From Halichondria panicea (lineage: Eukaryota > Porifera > Demospongiae > Suberitida > Halichondriidae), in NCBI RefSeq assembly GCF_963675165.1, contig NC_087377.1, positions 5,518,042 through 5,582,041 on the forward strand: a DNA stretch of 64,000 bases. Direction: 5' to 3'. Below are positions 1-11,034 of the stretch, piece by piece. Position 1 is the first letter of the stretch; each line of letters begins with the position of its first letter. Below the pieces are notes generated by a model that had not been told where the DNA came from, did no database searches, and saw nothing but the letters and a program-made list of their open reading frames with translations. Made by a program: the position numbers and the translations under genes.

Positions 1-1730
1 AGTATACACAGCCCTCTCAAGTTTGGATCCCTTCAAAGCCTCAGGAACTGACGGTGTATAGGTTCTAGGATACTAAAAACATGTTCCCTTGCTCTTTACC
101 CAGTGGTACATCATCTGTTTAAAATGAGCCTGGCTAGCTGCAAGCTCCCAAAGGAGTGGAAATTACACTGCATTATCCCAATATTTAAGTCTGGGGACAA
201 AAGCCTTATTTCAAACTACAGACCGATCTCCCTTCTATGCTCGATCTCTAAAGTTCTTGAAAGGATTGTGTATGATAAGGTGTTTGGGTTCATTGGCCAA
301 TCAATATCGAAATCCCAATATGGATTCCTGAGGGACCACTCATGTCTGCAACAACTATTCTCTTTTTTGTCATGCGTTGAAAAGTCCCTAGAAAGAAGAT
401 GCCAGCACGACACGATATATCTTGATTTCCAAAAAGCATTTGATAGAGTACCCCATAAGGAACTTCTCTTCAAACTCCATGATCTGGGGATTTCCGGCAG
501 ATGGTTTAAAGAATACCTTACTTCTAGATGGAAAATGGTACCATCAATGGTCACCACTCAACTCTCCTACCGGTATCTTCTGGAGTTCCGCAAGGAAGCA
601 TCCTTGGGCCTATGCTTTTCCTGGTTTATATCAATGATCTTCCTCTTAGCATTAACTTCTCTAATATTCATATCTTTGCAGATGATACCAAATGCTCTCA
701 TCAGATGAAATCAACCTCAGATACAATTGAACTACAATCAGACCTTGATATGCTGAATGATTGGAGCAACAAATGGAACCTCTCTTTTAATTCTCAAAAA
801 TGTGTGTTGTTGAAATTCTCTAAAAACCCCTCACTCTTTATAAACTCCTCTTTACTTCCTTTCGGGGAGGCAGATCTCACCAAAGGAGAGTCACAGAGAC
901 CTGGGGATAATACTGCAACAGGATCTGGGCTGGCACAAGCATTATGACAGCATTTCTGCTAAGGCATACAGACAACTAGGTTTACTCCGCCGTACTTTCT
1001 CATCATCCAACTCAGTATATACCAAGAAGAAGCTATATATACCTGTCACTGGTTCGCTCACAGCTGTTGTATTGCTCACAACTTTGGAGACCAATGCTAG
1101 TCAAAGATACTGAAGCTCTGGAGCGTATTCAGAAGAGAGCAACAAAGTTTATCCTAGGCAACTCTGATGGTGACTACAAGGAAAGACTAGTGAAGTTAAA
1201 GTTACTTCCTCTGATGTACTCCTTTGAGCTGGCAGACTTAATGTTCTTTGTTAACTCATTTAAAACAAAACAAATCGTTTCTGCATTACAGATTTCGTCT
1301 CAATATCCTGTTCTAACACAAGGTCATCTGACAAGCTCACCCTCCGTCACACCAGATCAAGCCACAATCAACACCGTCATTTCTATTTTAACCATCTGCC
1401 CAGACTGTGGAACTGCCTACTGGCCATTGATATGTCTCTCTCATCTCAATGCATAAAGACACTGATCAAGCGATTTCTATGGTCCCACTTTGTAACTCAT
1501 TTCGACCCCTACAACATATGTTCCTTTCATTTTCTCTGTCCCTGCGGTAAATGCTCTACAATGGTAATTAGTATTCGTTTGTGAATCGCTTGTTCTCTAT
1601 AATCTATCTCATACTGGGCAATCTGACTAGTTTCAGATTAGCCTTCAGCTGTACACTCACTATGTCCTGTTTTTTTGTAATCACCTGTATGTATGCTGAG
1701 AAACCATAATTATTATTATATTATATTATT
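1..1730 (+). mobile_element. Decayed non-LTR (LINE) retrotransposon, 3' part
   Basis: The reverse-transcriptase part of a LINE of the CR1/Jockey-like kind lies here in at least three frames, so it is dead. Frame one (103-708) carries the fingers/palm region with RPISLLCSISKVLERI and the first catalytic aspartate in YLDFQKAFDRVPH. The reading then moves to 528-947, which has SSGVPQGSILGP and the FADD catalytic box. A third piece (1067-1456) has the C-terminal region typical of these elements (LERIQKRATKFILG). The 5' half with the endonuclease would lie left of the window. The 3' end is followed by an AT-rich tail near 1700-1730, as expected for target-primed insertion. Family assignment within LINEs is inference. 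Confidence 0.85.
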
Positions 1731-2640
1731 TTTTCGAAATTCCAACTATCGCACACTTTTGTTTTACGTCATCATTGCAAGAGCTACGACATTGCTATTC
1801 AACCCAGCTTGTTCCTAAGGCATGTAAGTCGGCTTGTGTAGGGTCAGATTCTGCATAACGCTGTTTGTTTTTGCTTACCGTGGTGCTAAATCGTTCGAAA
1901 ATCGGTGTTGTTCGAAGTTCCATTGTTTACTCTAGCTAGCTGCTCTTTTCTGACTCTTGTAGCTAATAAAAAGCTAGCGCTTTAGTGCAGGACTATATCA
2001 TTACTCATAAGTTGAATAGAAACTTTTGTGCAAACAAATGATGCTACGAAAGCTGCAATAGCTTTCAATGTGAGTCAAACTAGCCATAACTCAAGAAAGA
2101 AGCTTTAAGTTTGTAATCTACGAATCAAAATCCAAGAGAACGTGGCTAGAAGCCTATAATTATAATAGAAACTGTTAGTTTTCGTCGCATTGCAGCATTT
2201 ACAGCCACAGTCACTGTCAGCTTTACCGTGTCCCTCTTGCGGCTACGCCTGAGGCATAACAATGTTGAATGTATGTCTTTAAGATTTTGTACAAATCATC
2301 ATCCCCTATACCTCTATACGTCCACCCCTCTTACTCATCACGAAGCATAGTGATAGATATGGTCCTATAATTATGACACTTATAATTATGTATAGGCCGC
2401 CAGCACGCAAAGAAAGCTGTGTAGTAAACCATGCACTGGTTAATCGATGCAGTAAACGACAAATGTCGCCGTGCCATGAGAAGGCAGCGTAGTGGTGTAT
2501 ACTGTTTGGAACTCAATCAATCTCTCATCATTAATCGATACTCAAAGAGACTATAATATAGTTTGCTTAATATTATACTTTGTAATACTATACTTTGTTC
2601 TGTTATTTATTTTTTATCTCACTCTTAATGGATTTCACTG
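1731..2640. other. Gene-free stretch with repeat fragments
   Basis: No coding exon was recognised. The stretch from about 2015 to 2262 is a minus-oriented copy of a dispersed repeat also found near 5312, 13320, 38690 and 52590. The rest is AT-rich unique-looking sequence. Confidence 0.6.
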
Positions 2641-2641
2641 T

Positions 2642-2863
2642 TGAACTAGGTTGAAACTACCTTGAAACTACCTTGTTGCAACCCTGTTAGTAACCAGGTT
2701 CAAACCACCTTGTTGCAACCTTAATAACCAGGTTAAAACCACCTGGCTACAACCTTGAAACAAGCTTGAAACAATTTCAAATCCATGGTTCTGGCAAGGT
2801 TGCTGCAACCTTGCCACAACCTTGTAAGACTTGCTTGTTTCAACCTTGCCACAAGGTAGTTAT
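2642..2863. repeat. Degenerate tandem/fold-back repeat
   Basis: Short variants of AACCAGGTT and ACCACCTTGTTGCAACC recur about every 25-35 bases, first in one orientation and then as the complement (AAGGTTGCTGCAACCTTG). The block could fold on itself. No coding content. Confidence 0.7.
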
Positions 2864-3064
2864 TTCTGTATGGGTGAGTATAATTATTGTTGTACTTCAA
2901 TGTCAAGATTGATTGTGCTGATACTATTGTATAGGTGAATGAATAAGCTACAACATTGATCAAAAATATTTCCTCGAAAGTTGTTGTAGTGGAAAATCAT
3001 TTTTGGTGAAAATGGGGTGATCGTAAAAAAAATGTGTGTAACATCGATTATCTCCAAAACTAAG

Positions 3065-3152
3065 TACCGTATAGCGGGTAATTTTCGGGGGACAAAATAT
3101 TCATGGTTCAGCAATGTTGAAACATTTCGTGGGTAATATTTTCTATACGGTA
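3065..3152. repeat. Short palindromic MITE, TACCGTATAGCG family
   Basis: It starts TACCGTATAGCGGGTAATTT and ends in the near complement CTATACGGTA. Larger relatives sit at 17800-18038, 52025-52262 and 57321-57527. Ends of the form TA-CCGTATAG...CTATACGG-TA fit a Tc1/mariner-type non-autonomous element with TA target sites. This copy is internally deleted. Confidence 0.7.
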
Positions 3153-3516
3153 TTCTGGTCTTATTAAAAGTTAGACACTAGTTGATAAAATCTAAATGGG
3201 AAGTACATGGGAACACCGGACCAAGTCCACTGCTGTGATCGGAGCAGTAGATTTATTTTTTTAATTTAAAATTAATTACTCACCACACAAACTCCCTTGC
3301 ATCAAATGAACCACCCGATGTTGCACCATGTTTTTTAACACACATGTTTATCATAATGGCTATATACAATCTAGGGTAAGTGCCTCAGAGCAGGTATACT
3401 ATGGGACTTAGTATACCTGCAAATTTACTTAGCATACCTAGTATTTCGTTGTCAAGTAATTGTATTGTATAGTCAAGCGGTTTGCGCATGCGCACGCGCA
3501 CTATAGTATCTAAATG

Positions 3517-3653
3517 AGTTAGGCACTGTTTTGGAGGTGTCCATTTGATTTAGAAACCCAAAGGCACTGATTTAGTATCCCGAGCGTAGCGAGGGTACTA
3601 AAGTGGCTGAGGGCTTCTAAATCACATGGACACCTCCAAAACAGTGTCTAACT
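3517..3653. repeat. Fold-back MITE, AGTTAGRCACTGTTT family
   Basis: A near-perfect hairpin of about 137 bp: the left arm AGTTAGGCACTGTTTTGGAG is matched by the complement CTCCAAAACAGTGTCTAACT on the right. Related copies are at 21716-21851 and 23636-23743. All three have a short GC-richer loop (cccgagcgtagcgaggg here). Confidence 0.85.
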
Positions 3654-4061
3654 ATTATTTATAAAATTTATTCAAGCTTACTCCGTGAATATAATTGTTA
3701 GACCTTAGCATAAGATCTTCTTCCAATCTCTCCCTAACCGAAACGGCACTCAAAACTAGCAATTTTAAGCACTGCGGAGGATGTGTAGATATTTTAAGCA
3801 ACATCGAACCTTTCATAAGATAGCCTAACTATCTATAGATGTTTTGACAAAGTTCCAAACCTTAGCCAGAAACCATTGGTCTTTTCTCTCCCTAACCGAT
3901 TATCCACTGTAACAATTGTTTACTGTTTTATGAATCACCACAAAATCCCACCACCTTATGTTGTTGGAAACGTTTTTTTGGATATGTTGTAGCTTATTCA
4001 ATCACCTACAAAATGGTGTCAGCAGAAATGTTCCATTGATAAGATAATGAAAGCACAGCGG

Positions 4062-4640
4062 GTGCTGATGCCTCGGTGGAGGTGCCAAAGCTACATAACA
4101 TAATACTAATAGCTAGCTTTTATACACACATTTATCATGAAGAACATTTTTAATTTTGCTGCATGCAATCACAGGGAAACTCAAATAGTGGGTGATAATT
4201 GTTATTAAAAGCGATCGATGCCAAAAGTTCAAGTCTAAAATTAATGGCTGCAAGTCAGCAGAGCCTTGCAGCTCTCTTCTCACTCTTGCAGCTACCAATA
4301 GCTAGCATTCTAGTGCAGAGCTAACTACTAAGTAGAGTAGCAACACTCGGTGAACAAGTTTTGCTACGGACTCTTCTGAAAAGGCTGCAATGGCATTCCA
4401 AGTAAACAAAACTAGGCATAACTCGAAAACGAAGCTTTATTTTGCAAATCCACAAAATAATAGCAAGCCAAGAAAACATGACTAGAAGACTAGAAGCCTA
4501 TATAGAAACTCTTACTTGCACTTCATTGATCCTTGAACAGCTGAAATAGTCTAGTCTACACACACGCACGCACACACACACACACACACACTACCGTATA
4601 CCTCGCTTGCGCATGCGCACCGAGGCATAATTATTTAAAT
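4062..4640 (-). repeat. Dispersed repeat (GCCTCGGTGCGCATGCGC family)
   Basis: Minus-oriented copy of a several-hundred-bp repeat also present near 16409-17310, 27628-27975, 36335-36690, 38352-38690 and 43625-43825. It includes a (CA)n tract at 4559-4592 and the palindrome GCGCATGCGC at 4609-4618. No ORF of note. Confidence 0.75.
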
Positions 4641-4651
4641 TTAAGTACAAC

Positions 4652-4845
4652 CAAGGGCGTATGAGAGAAGAGGGCGTGCAACAGCTTGTTATTATTTACT
4701 GGAAAAGTACAGTAATATCTAATGTGGCATGTCTGATTTTGTGTAAAGTACATGTAGCAGATAGCTATAAATAGATCGAATAAAGTTTTTGCTTGCACGT
4801 TGGACTAATAGTGAGTTGCTTGCCCTCTTCTCTCATACGCCCTTG
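4652..4845. mobile_element. 194-bp MITE with 7-bp target duplication
   Basis: Terminal inverted repeats of about 30 bp begin CAAGGGCGTATGAGAGAAGA and end in the complement TCTTCTCTCATACGCCCTTG. The direct repeat GTACAAC flanks both sides (4645-4651 and 4846-4852). A lone end of the same element is visible near 26928-26958. Superfamily not assigned. Confidence 0.8.
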
Positions 4846-5036
4846 GTACAACTATACTCACACATTTGTGGCATTCCACTCTCTCTGGATGCACTGTAGT
4901 GACTTGAGATTGCCCTTAGGGGCAGTGTATGACTGGGATAACCATACAATTGTGTATATGCAGTTTGTCATACCGTAAATTTGTAAAACTGGCCACTTTA
5001 TAGAAATGACTTGTATGTCTGTGTGTATACTTATAG

Positions 5037-5129
5037 GATCATCATCAGAGGAGTATCCTAGCAAAAACGAAACAGTAGAAATTGCGAAATGGTCGTCCTC
5101 CAATCTCATTACTTTGACTGGAGATACAA
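5037..5129 (+). pseudogene. Orphan exon related to the ZU5-Death gene
   Basis: An acceptor (ttatag) precedes an open phase-1 segment reading GSSSEEYPSKNE...NLITLTGDT, followed by a good donor (gtaagt). It resembles the start of the Death exon at 20518 (LSSEGHPNKRPSSDPIVLTGKD) in spacing and wording. No ZU5, UPA or Death partner exon is visible nearby; the next 6 kb is the BEL element. It is either an isolated duplicate or part of a gene disrupted by insertions. Confidence 0.5.
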
Positions 5130-6094
5130 GTAAGTTACCTAACACTCGCTTATTGCCCGGTGAGTGGGAAGATCAAAGCAATCTAGTACTCTGTATATAT
5201 GGCATGTTGCATCACTATTGAATTATACCATAGCAACCAAATATTGTAGTCCAATATAATTATTATGGCATGTTCGACTGTGTGTAAATGCAGTGGATGA
5301 AATCTGTTTTTATGCCTCAAGGCGTAGCCGCACGAGGGATACGGTAAAGCTAACTGTATGTGTGTGTGCGTGTGCGTGTGCCTGTGTGTGTGTTTGCATG
5401 CGTGCCAGCTGTATATAACTGCTCAACGGTTGCAATGCGACGAAAACTAACAGCTTTTATATAGGCTTCTAGCCACGTTCTCTTGCATTTTGATTCGTGG
5501 ATTAGCAAACTAAAGCTATTTCTCGAGTTATGGCTAGTTTGACTCACAGTGAAGGCTATTGCAGCATTATCTGTTCGCACAAACTTTCTATATTCAACTT
5601 AGAGTTAGCCTTGCCCTAACACTATAGCTGTTTGTTAGCTATAACAGTCAGGAAAGAGCTGCAAAACTGCAGGCCTATAGCCAGCCTCCTGCAGAAGTAT
5701 AGTAGCCTTCCTAACCTCATTGCAGATCCACCCCTTTTTTAATTATTCATCGACAGGAAATGCAAAATACTCAAACACGAAGAAATACCATTGAAAATCT
5801 CAGGATATTCTAGTACAAATGCCATGTACCCTTTCAGGGGTGTACACTGGGGTACATGGCTGTGGTCAGGCTAAAGCTCTCCCTCTACCCTAAAGCAAAC
5901 TACTCTAACAAATTGTGAGAATCACAAAAATGTGCGAGGGGGTACTCAGTTGTAAATGGGTTGGATAATAGCGTAACTTGTATAGGTGTAAGCCACCTGT
6001 ACCATGGATATCTATTGTGTATTACCCTCGTGCAGTTGTATAATTATGTATTCCCTCAGGGAATTCTTGAAGACCATTCATCAAGCCATCAAAT
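5130..6094. other. Gene-free stretch with dispersed repeat
   Basis: 5312-5690 is a plus-oriented copy of the GCCTC(GA)AGGCGTAGCCGCACGAGG repeat family. A short hairpin lies at about 5820-5862 (GCCATGTACCCTTTCAGGGG versus ggggtacatggc). No exon recognised. Confidence 0.6.
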
Positions 6095-6099
6095 TCAAC

Positions 6100-6178
6100 T
6101 GTTCACTTTAGTACTTTCAATATAATAATAATTCATCAACGTATGTATCACATGACAATAAACTAATAGAACATAACA
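6100..6178 (-). repeat. BEL 3' LTR, truncated
   Basis: Read on the minus strand it starts TGTTATGTTC, directly after the purine tract, and matches the 5' LTR for about 80 bp up to 6100. Beyond that, clear identity to the 5' LTR stops, so the distal half is lost or replaced. Confidence 0.75.
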
Positions 6179-6187
6179 CTCCCCACA
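6179..6187 (-). promoter_or_regulatory. BEL polypurine tract
   Basis: The minus-strand sequence TGTGGGGAG lies immediately upstream of the 3' LTR start TGTTATG, the expected place for the plus-strand DNA primer of an LTR retroelement. Confidence 0.65.
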
Positions 6188-6239
6188 GTTGACGGCCAAG
6201 TCAACTATAGATCTAAAGAATAAGTGTAAATAATCATAG

Positions 6240-6767
6240 TTATGAGTCTTCGGTTAGAATTCGAATAATCTCTCTTGCATTCTTGGCAGCAATACGTCTC
6301 GATCGACTTCGAGGAACTTGTTTAACGGTTGATCGATCAGAAACATTGTCGGCATCGGGACTTTGTCGATCAGAATCATTCATCGAAACTTTGTCGAGCA
6401 GAATCATTGTCGGCTTCATCGGAACCTTGTCGATCAGAATCATTGTCAACAGCGTCGTTTCCTTATCGTGAATCTCGAGTGGGTATAGGAGCTGAAGTGG
6501 ACGCCTCAGCAGAGTAGGTCGCCGATCGGCAGACGCTACTCTGACTACAGCACCTCGGGTTTGGCCGTCATTCCCAGTTATCAGACTTTCCACTTTGGCT
6601 GGTTTCCAAAACCCCCGTGGTTTGCCGTCTCCCGGTATCAGTACCATGTCACCCAAACTGATCTTGTCACAGTGTTTCCCGTGACGATGCGCCTCTCGGA
6701 GCTCCAGGAGATACTCTTTCTTCCATCGTTTCCAAAAATGCTCTAATATTGTGTTCAAATGTATCAT
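6240..6767 (-). pseudogene. BEL pol C-terminal tail (DUF5641-like)
   Basis: This 175-residue frame carries the pattern found after the integrase core of BEL/Pao polyproteins: HFWKRWKKEYLLELRE, then GDMVLIPG, then a chromatin-like segment GFWKPAKVESL...RRPLQLLYPLE. An acidic/serine tail with a short repeated DRQS-type motif follows. It would be the last part of pol and ends just before the 3' LTR. The frame is intact here but disconnected from the integrase frame upstream. Confidence 0.85.
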
Positions 6768-6846
6768 CCTCTTTGAAATGTCAGATGCGACAACGTTTAC
6801 ATCTTCTCCTAGCTCTTCGTTGTGGTCATCAGTCTCCGACCAGTCA

Positions 6847-7443
6847 TCAGATTAATTGGATGCTGTCCATGGAAATATAGGTGAGCGGACGTGAGTTTAC
6901 AATCATTTCGACTTCAGTCGTAGCCGTCTGTAATTCGTCCAGAGTCAACCTTCCTCTGCCGATGGTTTTCCGCATACACCGTTTGACTGACTTCACCATC
7001 CTCTCAAAGATTCCTCTCCACCATGGAGCTTTCTCTAAATTGAAGGTCCATTGCATTTGAGGCAACAATCTCTCAACTTCGGGGTGTTTGAGAATATCAC
7101 GCAATATCTTGGAAGCGGCCTTGAATGTAGTTCCATTATCTTAATGGGAAATCCTCTTCTTGCTGTAAAGCGTTTAAAGCACCTTATAAAGGCTTGCGTC
7201 CGGAACGACTTCTAAGTGAATTGCTCGTACGACGCAACAGGTATATAGGCATATTTATACTTTGGATTCCCTCGAGCCCTGGGAACTCTTGATGTACAGT
7301 GGTCCGGCGTAGTCCACACCAGTGTATGTGAACGTGGGAGCTTCTGTTACTCTAATTGCCGGCAGTGGGGGTGCAGCTGGAGGGTAGTGTGATCTTCCAT
7401 CGTATCGACGACATGTAACGCACTTTCGAATTACCATTCTCAC
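6847..7443 (-). pseudogene. BEL integrase fragments
   Basis: Two frames cover the integrase. 7255-7443 has the zinc-binding CVTCRRYDG and the start of the core fold (FTYTGVDYAGPLYIK) with the first acidic residue. 6847-7104 has the end of the core with WWRGIFERMVKSVKRCMRKT, including the catalytic glutamate, and VNSRPLTY. The part between, which should hold the second aspartate, is shifted or lost. Confidence 0.88.
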
Positions 7444-7476
7444 AAAGCTTCTGCCACGAACAATTCAAAACTTATC

Positions 7477-8672
7477 TCATACCTCGGTCAGAGTCTCGCA
7501 GATACCATTGTGTTGAATTCTGGAGTGAGCGTCATGAACAATCAGCGTAGTCAAGTAATGTTGAGAATCCAGAAACACCGGGTGTTTAGTCGCAATTGGG
7601 AGGTCAGCATTCCCAAGTCTTCCTCCGCATCTCCACACTCCACCCACGTTTGTCCATGAACAGGCCGAACTGCTGTTGCCAGACCTTGAACAATGGTTTC
7701 CTCCTGAGCTGGCATCCTTGATCCAGTAAGATTCGGTGTGCTGTAATTCTTCGGGATTGGATGGCCTAGGACGCTTCTTCATCAATTCAATGAACCGCAG
7801 AACATACGCTGTAACTCGAACAATGGAGCTGAAGTTTTCGCACTTGATTACTGCAGAGATCCATTACTAATAGGGCAGCAGATACCTTGGTCTTCTTCTG
7901 TTCAAGCTTGCACGATTCTGGCATCTCTGCCAACTCCGTATTGTCCGGGACTTCTGTTTGGAGCCAACAGGGACCATATAGCCAGAGTGAATTGTTTCTA
8001 AGTTCAAGAGCATCAATCTCCCTATAGAAGGGATATCGGCAGGGTTTTCCTTGCCTGCACAATGTGCCCATTGGCTTGTCTGCGTTACACTTCGGATCTG
8101 GTTGACACGATTTTGCACAAATGGGTGAAATAGCTGGGCTCGCCAAGCATCAACTCCAGTGATAGAGCTTGGGACACATTGTCCATTAGCTTACTTAGAA
8201 GCAGTGCAGAGAGCAGCTCTAAACGGGGAATGGTCTGAGTCTTGATGGGAGCGACCCGTGTCTTGCAAACTACAAATTTTGCAGAGCAACCAGAAACTGG
8301 CTTGCAGTGAAGGTACACAACAGCCGCATATGCTGTCTTTGATGCATTACAAAAGCCCACAAGGCTCCAAGAAGTACTGTCAAAGTAACACCTTGGAATG
8401 GTAAAGGGTGCACTATATGCCGTAAACTAGACACTAAGGTTCGCGTGTGGGAGAGGTTCGTCCCAGTCCACCTTTTCCTCGCACAACTCTTGGAACAATA
8501 CTTTAAAACCCATACACTCTGCTAGCAATGCCAACAATGCTTCTCTTAGTAGGGTCAAGCTGATTAGCATGCAACGCCAATTCATTCAAATCAACTAAAA
8601 GATAATCATTAGTGTAAGCCCAAAATCTTTTGTTCTTCGTCATCCATGAGCTTGCTGGATCCGAGGGTGGTC
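7477..8672 (-). pseudogene. BEL RNase H and connection region
   Basis: Overlapping frames keep hallmark BEL segments: DPTKRSIVGIASRVYGF (8503-8600), GFCNASKTAYAAVVYL...KTRVAPIKTQTIPRLELL (8085-8360, RNase H-like), NPADIPS...SLWLYGPCWLQ (7867-8118), and the pre-integrase segment with RIQHNGICETL (7477-7785). Frames change several times. The left-hand continuation toward the reverse transcriptase is cut by the inserted element at 8673-9293. Confidence 0.85.
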
Positions 8673-9293
8673 TAGCCTCGATTCCAGGCCGCTCTTCCTC
8701 GAAGAGAGGGCCTGGTATCGACTGCTTGCGCATGCGCTAACCATTAGCCAGATACCGGCTAACACAGGATAACAACGTGTATGCTCAGTAAACCAAAGAC
8801 GTCACAACGAACGGAAGTGGATTGAAGGAAGTAGATAGAAAGTTCGATTGAAGGTTTCTAGCCCATCTCTGAGAAAGAGCTGATAGCTACCCGTAGCCTG
8901 CTATGCTAACAAAAGACCCACAGCCTGCAACAGTGTGGATGACAATCGTCTGAACGGAGTGAAAGCTGACAATAGCCTAATGGACAGGCCACGCCCATCT
9001 AATACTAACTTTGGTGAAAGTCTACTACATGTATACTAAGCTACTGCTACTGGCTCTATCAGAAAGAAAATAGTTGTGCATAGCTGTACAACAAAACTAC
9101 AGCTTTGTCTCTAGCTAGCTAGCTAGCTGGCTAAATAGCTCTGTGTATGACTTCAATACTTTGTCAGAATATTTTCGTGATAAATTCAGTATTATAGGAC
9201 ATTTTACGGGAACAAATATCCAATAATGTTGCGCATGCGCAAGCAGTTAGTAGCAGGCCTTCTCTCTTCAGGGGAGGCTAGTGAAGGAGGCTA
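8673..9293. mobile_element. 621-bp Mutator-like non-autonomous element inside BEL pol
   Basis: Ends TAGCCTC...GAGGCTA are flanked by perfect copies of AGGGTGGTC (8664-8672 and 9294-9302), a 9-bp target duplication. Subterminal arms of about 40 bp are inverted and imperfect; both contain CTGCTTGCGCATGCGC. If one copy of the 9-mer is kept and the insert ignored, the BEL frame on the two sides becomes contiguous, confirming the boundaries. No transposase ORF inside. Assignment to Mutator-like elements rests on the 9-bp duplication. Confidence 0.88.
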
Positions 9294-9758
9294 AGGGTGG
9301 TCTTGCTATACGATTCTTGGTCAACATTAATTTTGGTTGTGAGGTTCAGACAAGCTTCCTGTTGATCGATCTTCGCCTGCAGAGACGTCGAGTTTGTTAC
9401 AAACTTTCTTAGATTGAAGCCACCAGGCTTGAATAGTGACTTTGACTCGAGATACAGCTGGTAGGCTTGTTCTTCATCTTCAACGCCGTAAGCGATGTCA
9501 TCGACGTAGATCGACCGCGAAATCCTTGCCACCGTTTCTGACATAGTGCCAGTGTGTTTCTTCAAATGGTGCCAAATCGTGGCGTTCAGCAAGAATGGGC
9601 TAGATGACACCCCAAACATAGCTCTCTTGAAGCGAAGTGTGATGATCTTGGGTGTATCCTTCGTGATGTCATCAACCCATAAGAACCTCAACACGTTCCT
9701 ATCATTTTCCGCCACAGAGACAATGAGGAAGGCCTTCTCTATGTCTATATATGTATAA
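9278..9758 (-). pseudogene. BEL reverse transcriptase fragment
   Basis: The frame contains the palm core: a DIEKAF-type first aspartate motif near 9740, LRFKRAMFGVSSSPFLLNATI, and the catalytic box SIYVDDIAYG around 9500. YVDD is the usual form in BEL/Pao. Upstream fingers (9760-10140) are present but shattered across frames. Confidence 0.9.
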
Positions 9759-10141
9759 AGTTAATAGTATGGCTAAGAGTGCAATATGGGATTAATAGCA
9801 CGAGTAACAAGCAATGCTGCGCGGCCAGGGCAACCTTATGGACTCAAAATCTCAAAAGGATATCCATTATGTTCTGTCTGAACTTCGGTCCTGCGTAGAG
9901 GCAGTCGTTTAGGACGGTCCATCTTGTTTGGCAGAAGCGTTGTAAACCACTCTCAACTTAGTAGTAAGTTTGTCTTGTCTGATCACGGCGTGGTGAGGGA
10001 TGTATGTAATGGGTAACACCAGCTAGAGTTTAAGTGCTCTGACTCATCAACTTCATCCACTATTCCTCGGTTCTTGATAGTTGTGTCCTATTCTTTGAGA
10101 ACAGATGGTCGCTGTTTCAAACGATGTAGCAATCCGAGCAG

Positions 10142-11015
10142 TCATCTCTTGCTAAGTTCGTAGTTGTCAGGAAGGGTAGGATGAGTCTCCTTCCAGGGAA
10201 GGCAAACTTTGTAGCGACAATCATGAAAGGTGACACTGTCGTCAAAATTCTCAAGACTGCCAATTTCCGTGGCATTGATACCGAGGGATTCCAAATCCCA
10301 GAACATGCCTTCGTTAGTCTTCACTTCTTGTGCATCAATTTTCAGAGTGTGAGCTGTGATTACATTGAGTATATCCGTCAGGGCCACAGGTGGGACCTGA
10401 CAATACCCATCCAAGGTGGGTTTCAATGGCAGTCGGACCACTTTCTCCTTGCACAACCTTGCCAGTAACGATTTTCCAATAGTGGTCAATATGTCGACCG
10501 GCAGCTCGCTTTTTCCATCATCAATATTAGCGAAATCGAGTAGAGCTAAATGTTTGTAACTTGTCTTGCAAGTAGAAATTAGTTGGGCCAACAACGGTTT
10601 GCATATCAGTGGTACCGACAGGAGGGGAAGCTCGATCGCATTCCCGTCAACAGTTTTCAGTTTGATTTTACCACATCACACATCACACACTCGCTCTTGT
10701 TCTTGTTCAGATCCAGTTAACATCCTCTGTTGTTTCAGAGTAGGTATAGGTATAATGCTTCTTGTACTTGCTTCGTGATATAAGAACGTTGGCTACCACC
10801 ATCTATAGAAGTATTCTGATCTTTGTGACAGACTCTGGTTTTGTTGGATTGTAAACATCTGCCTTGGCCGTTTGGAGCAATACAGTATTAGTGCTGTTCA
10901 CACACACTGCTGTCGTGGTAGACGAAACAAATGCACCTGATTGTGGGTTGAGCTCAGGTGGGTGTCCAGTCGGGTTCTTCTCGGAGGGATGCTCTCCCTT
11001 AGTATTGGCCTTCAT
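10142..11015 (-). pseudogene. BEL aspartic protease region (DUF1758-like)
   Basis: 10803-11015 ends with VLLQTAKADVYNP...TKIRILL, the strand leading into a retroviral-type protease active site. The reading then stops, and the DGGS-type active-site motif follows in another frame near 10770-10795. 10142-10594 carries the C-terminal half and linker toward reverse transcriptase (DILTTIGKSLLARL, FWDLESLGI, LPWKETHPTLPDNYELS). The protease is therefore inactivated exactly at its catalytic position. Confidence 0.8.
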
Positions 11016-11034
11016 ACATATGCTGGTGTGATGT

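Noticed and set aside
216..557. Minus-strand 113-codon frame
   Set aside because: Shadow of the reverse-transcriptase coding sequence on the plus strand.
2642..2863. CRISPR-like repeat array
   Set aside because: Units are irregular, inverted halfway, and lack equal-length unique spacers; the sequence context is animal.
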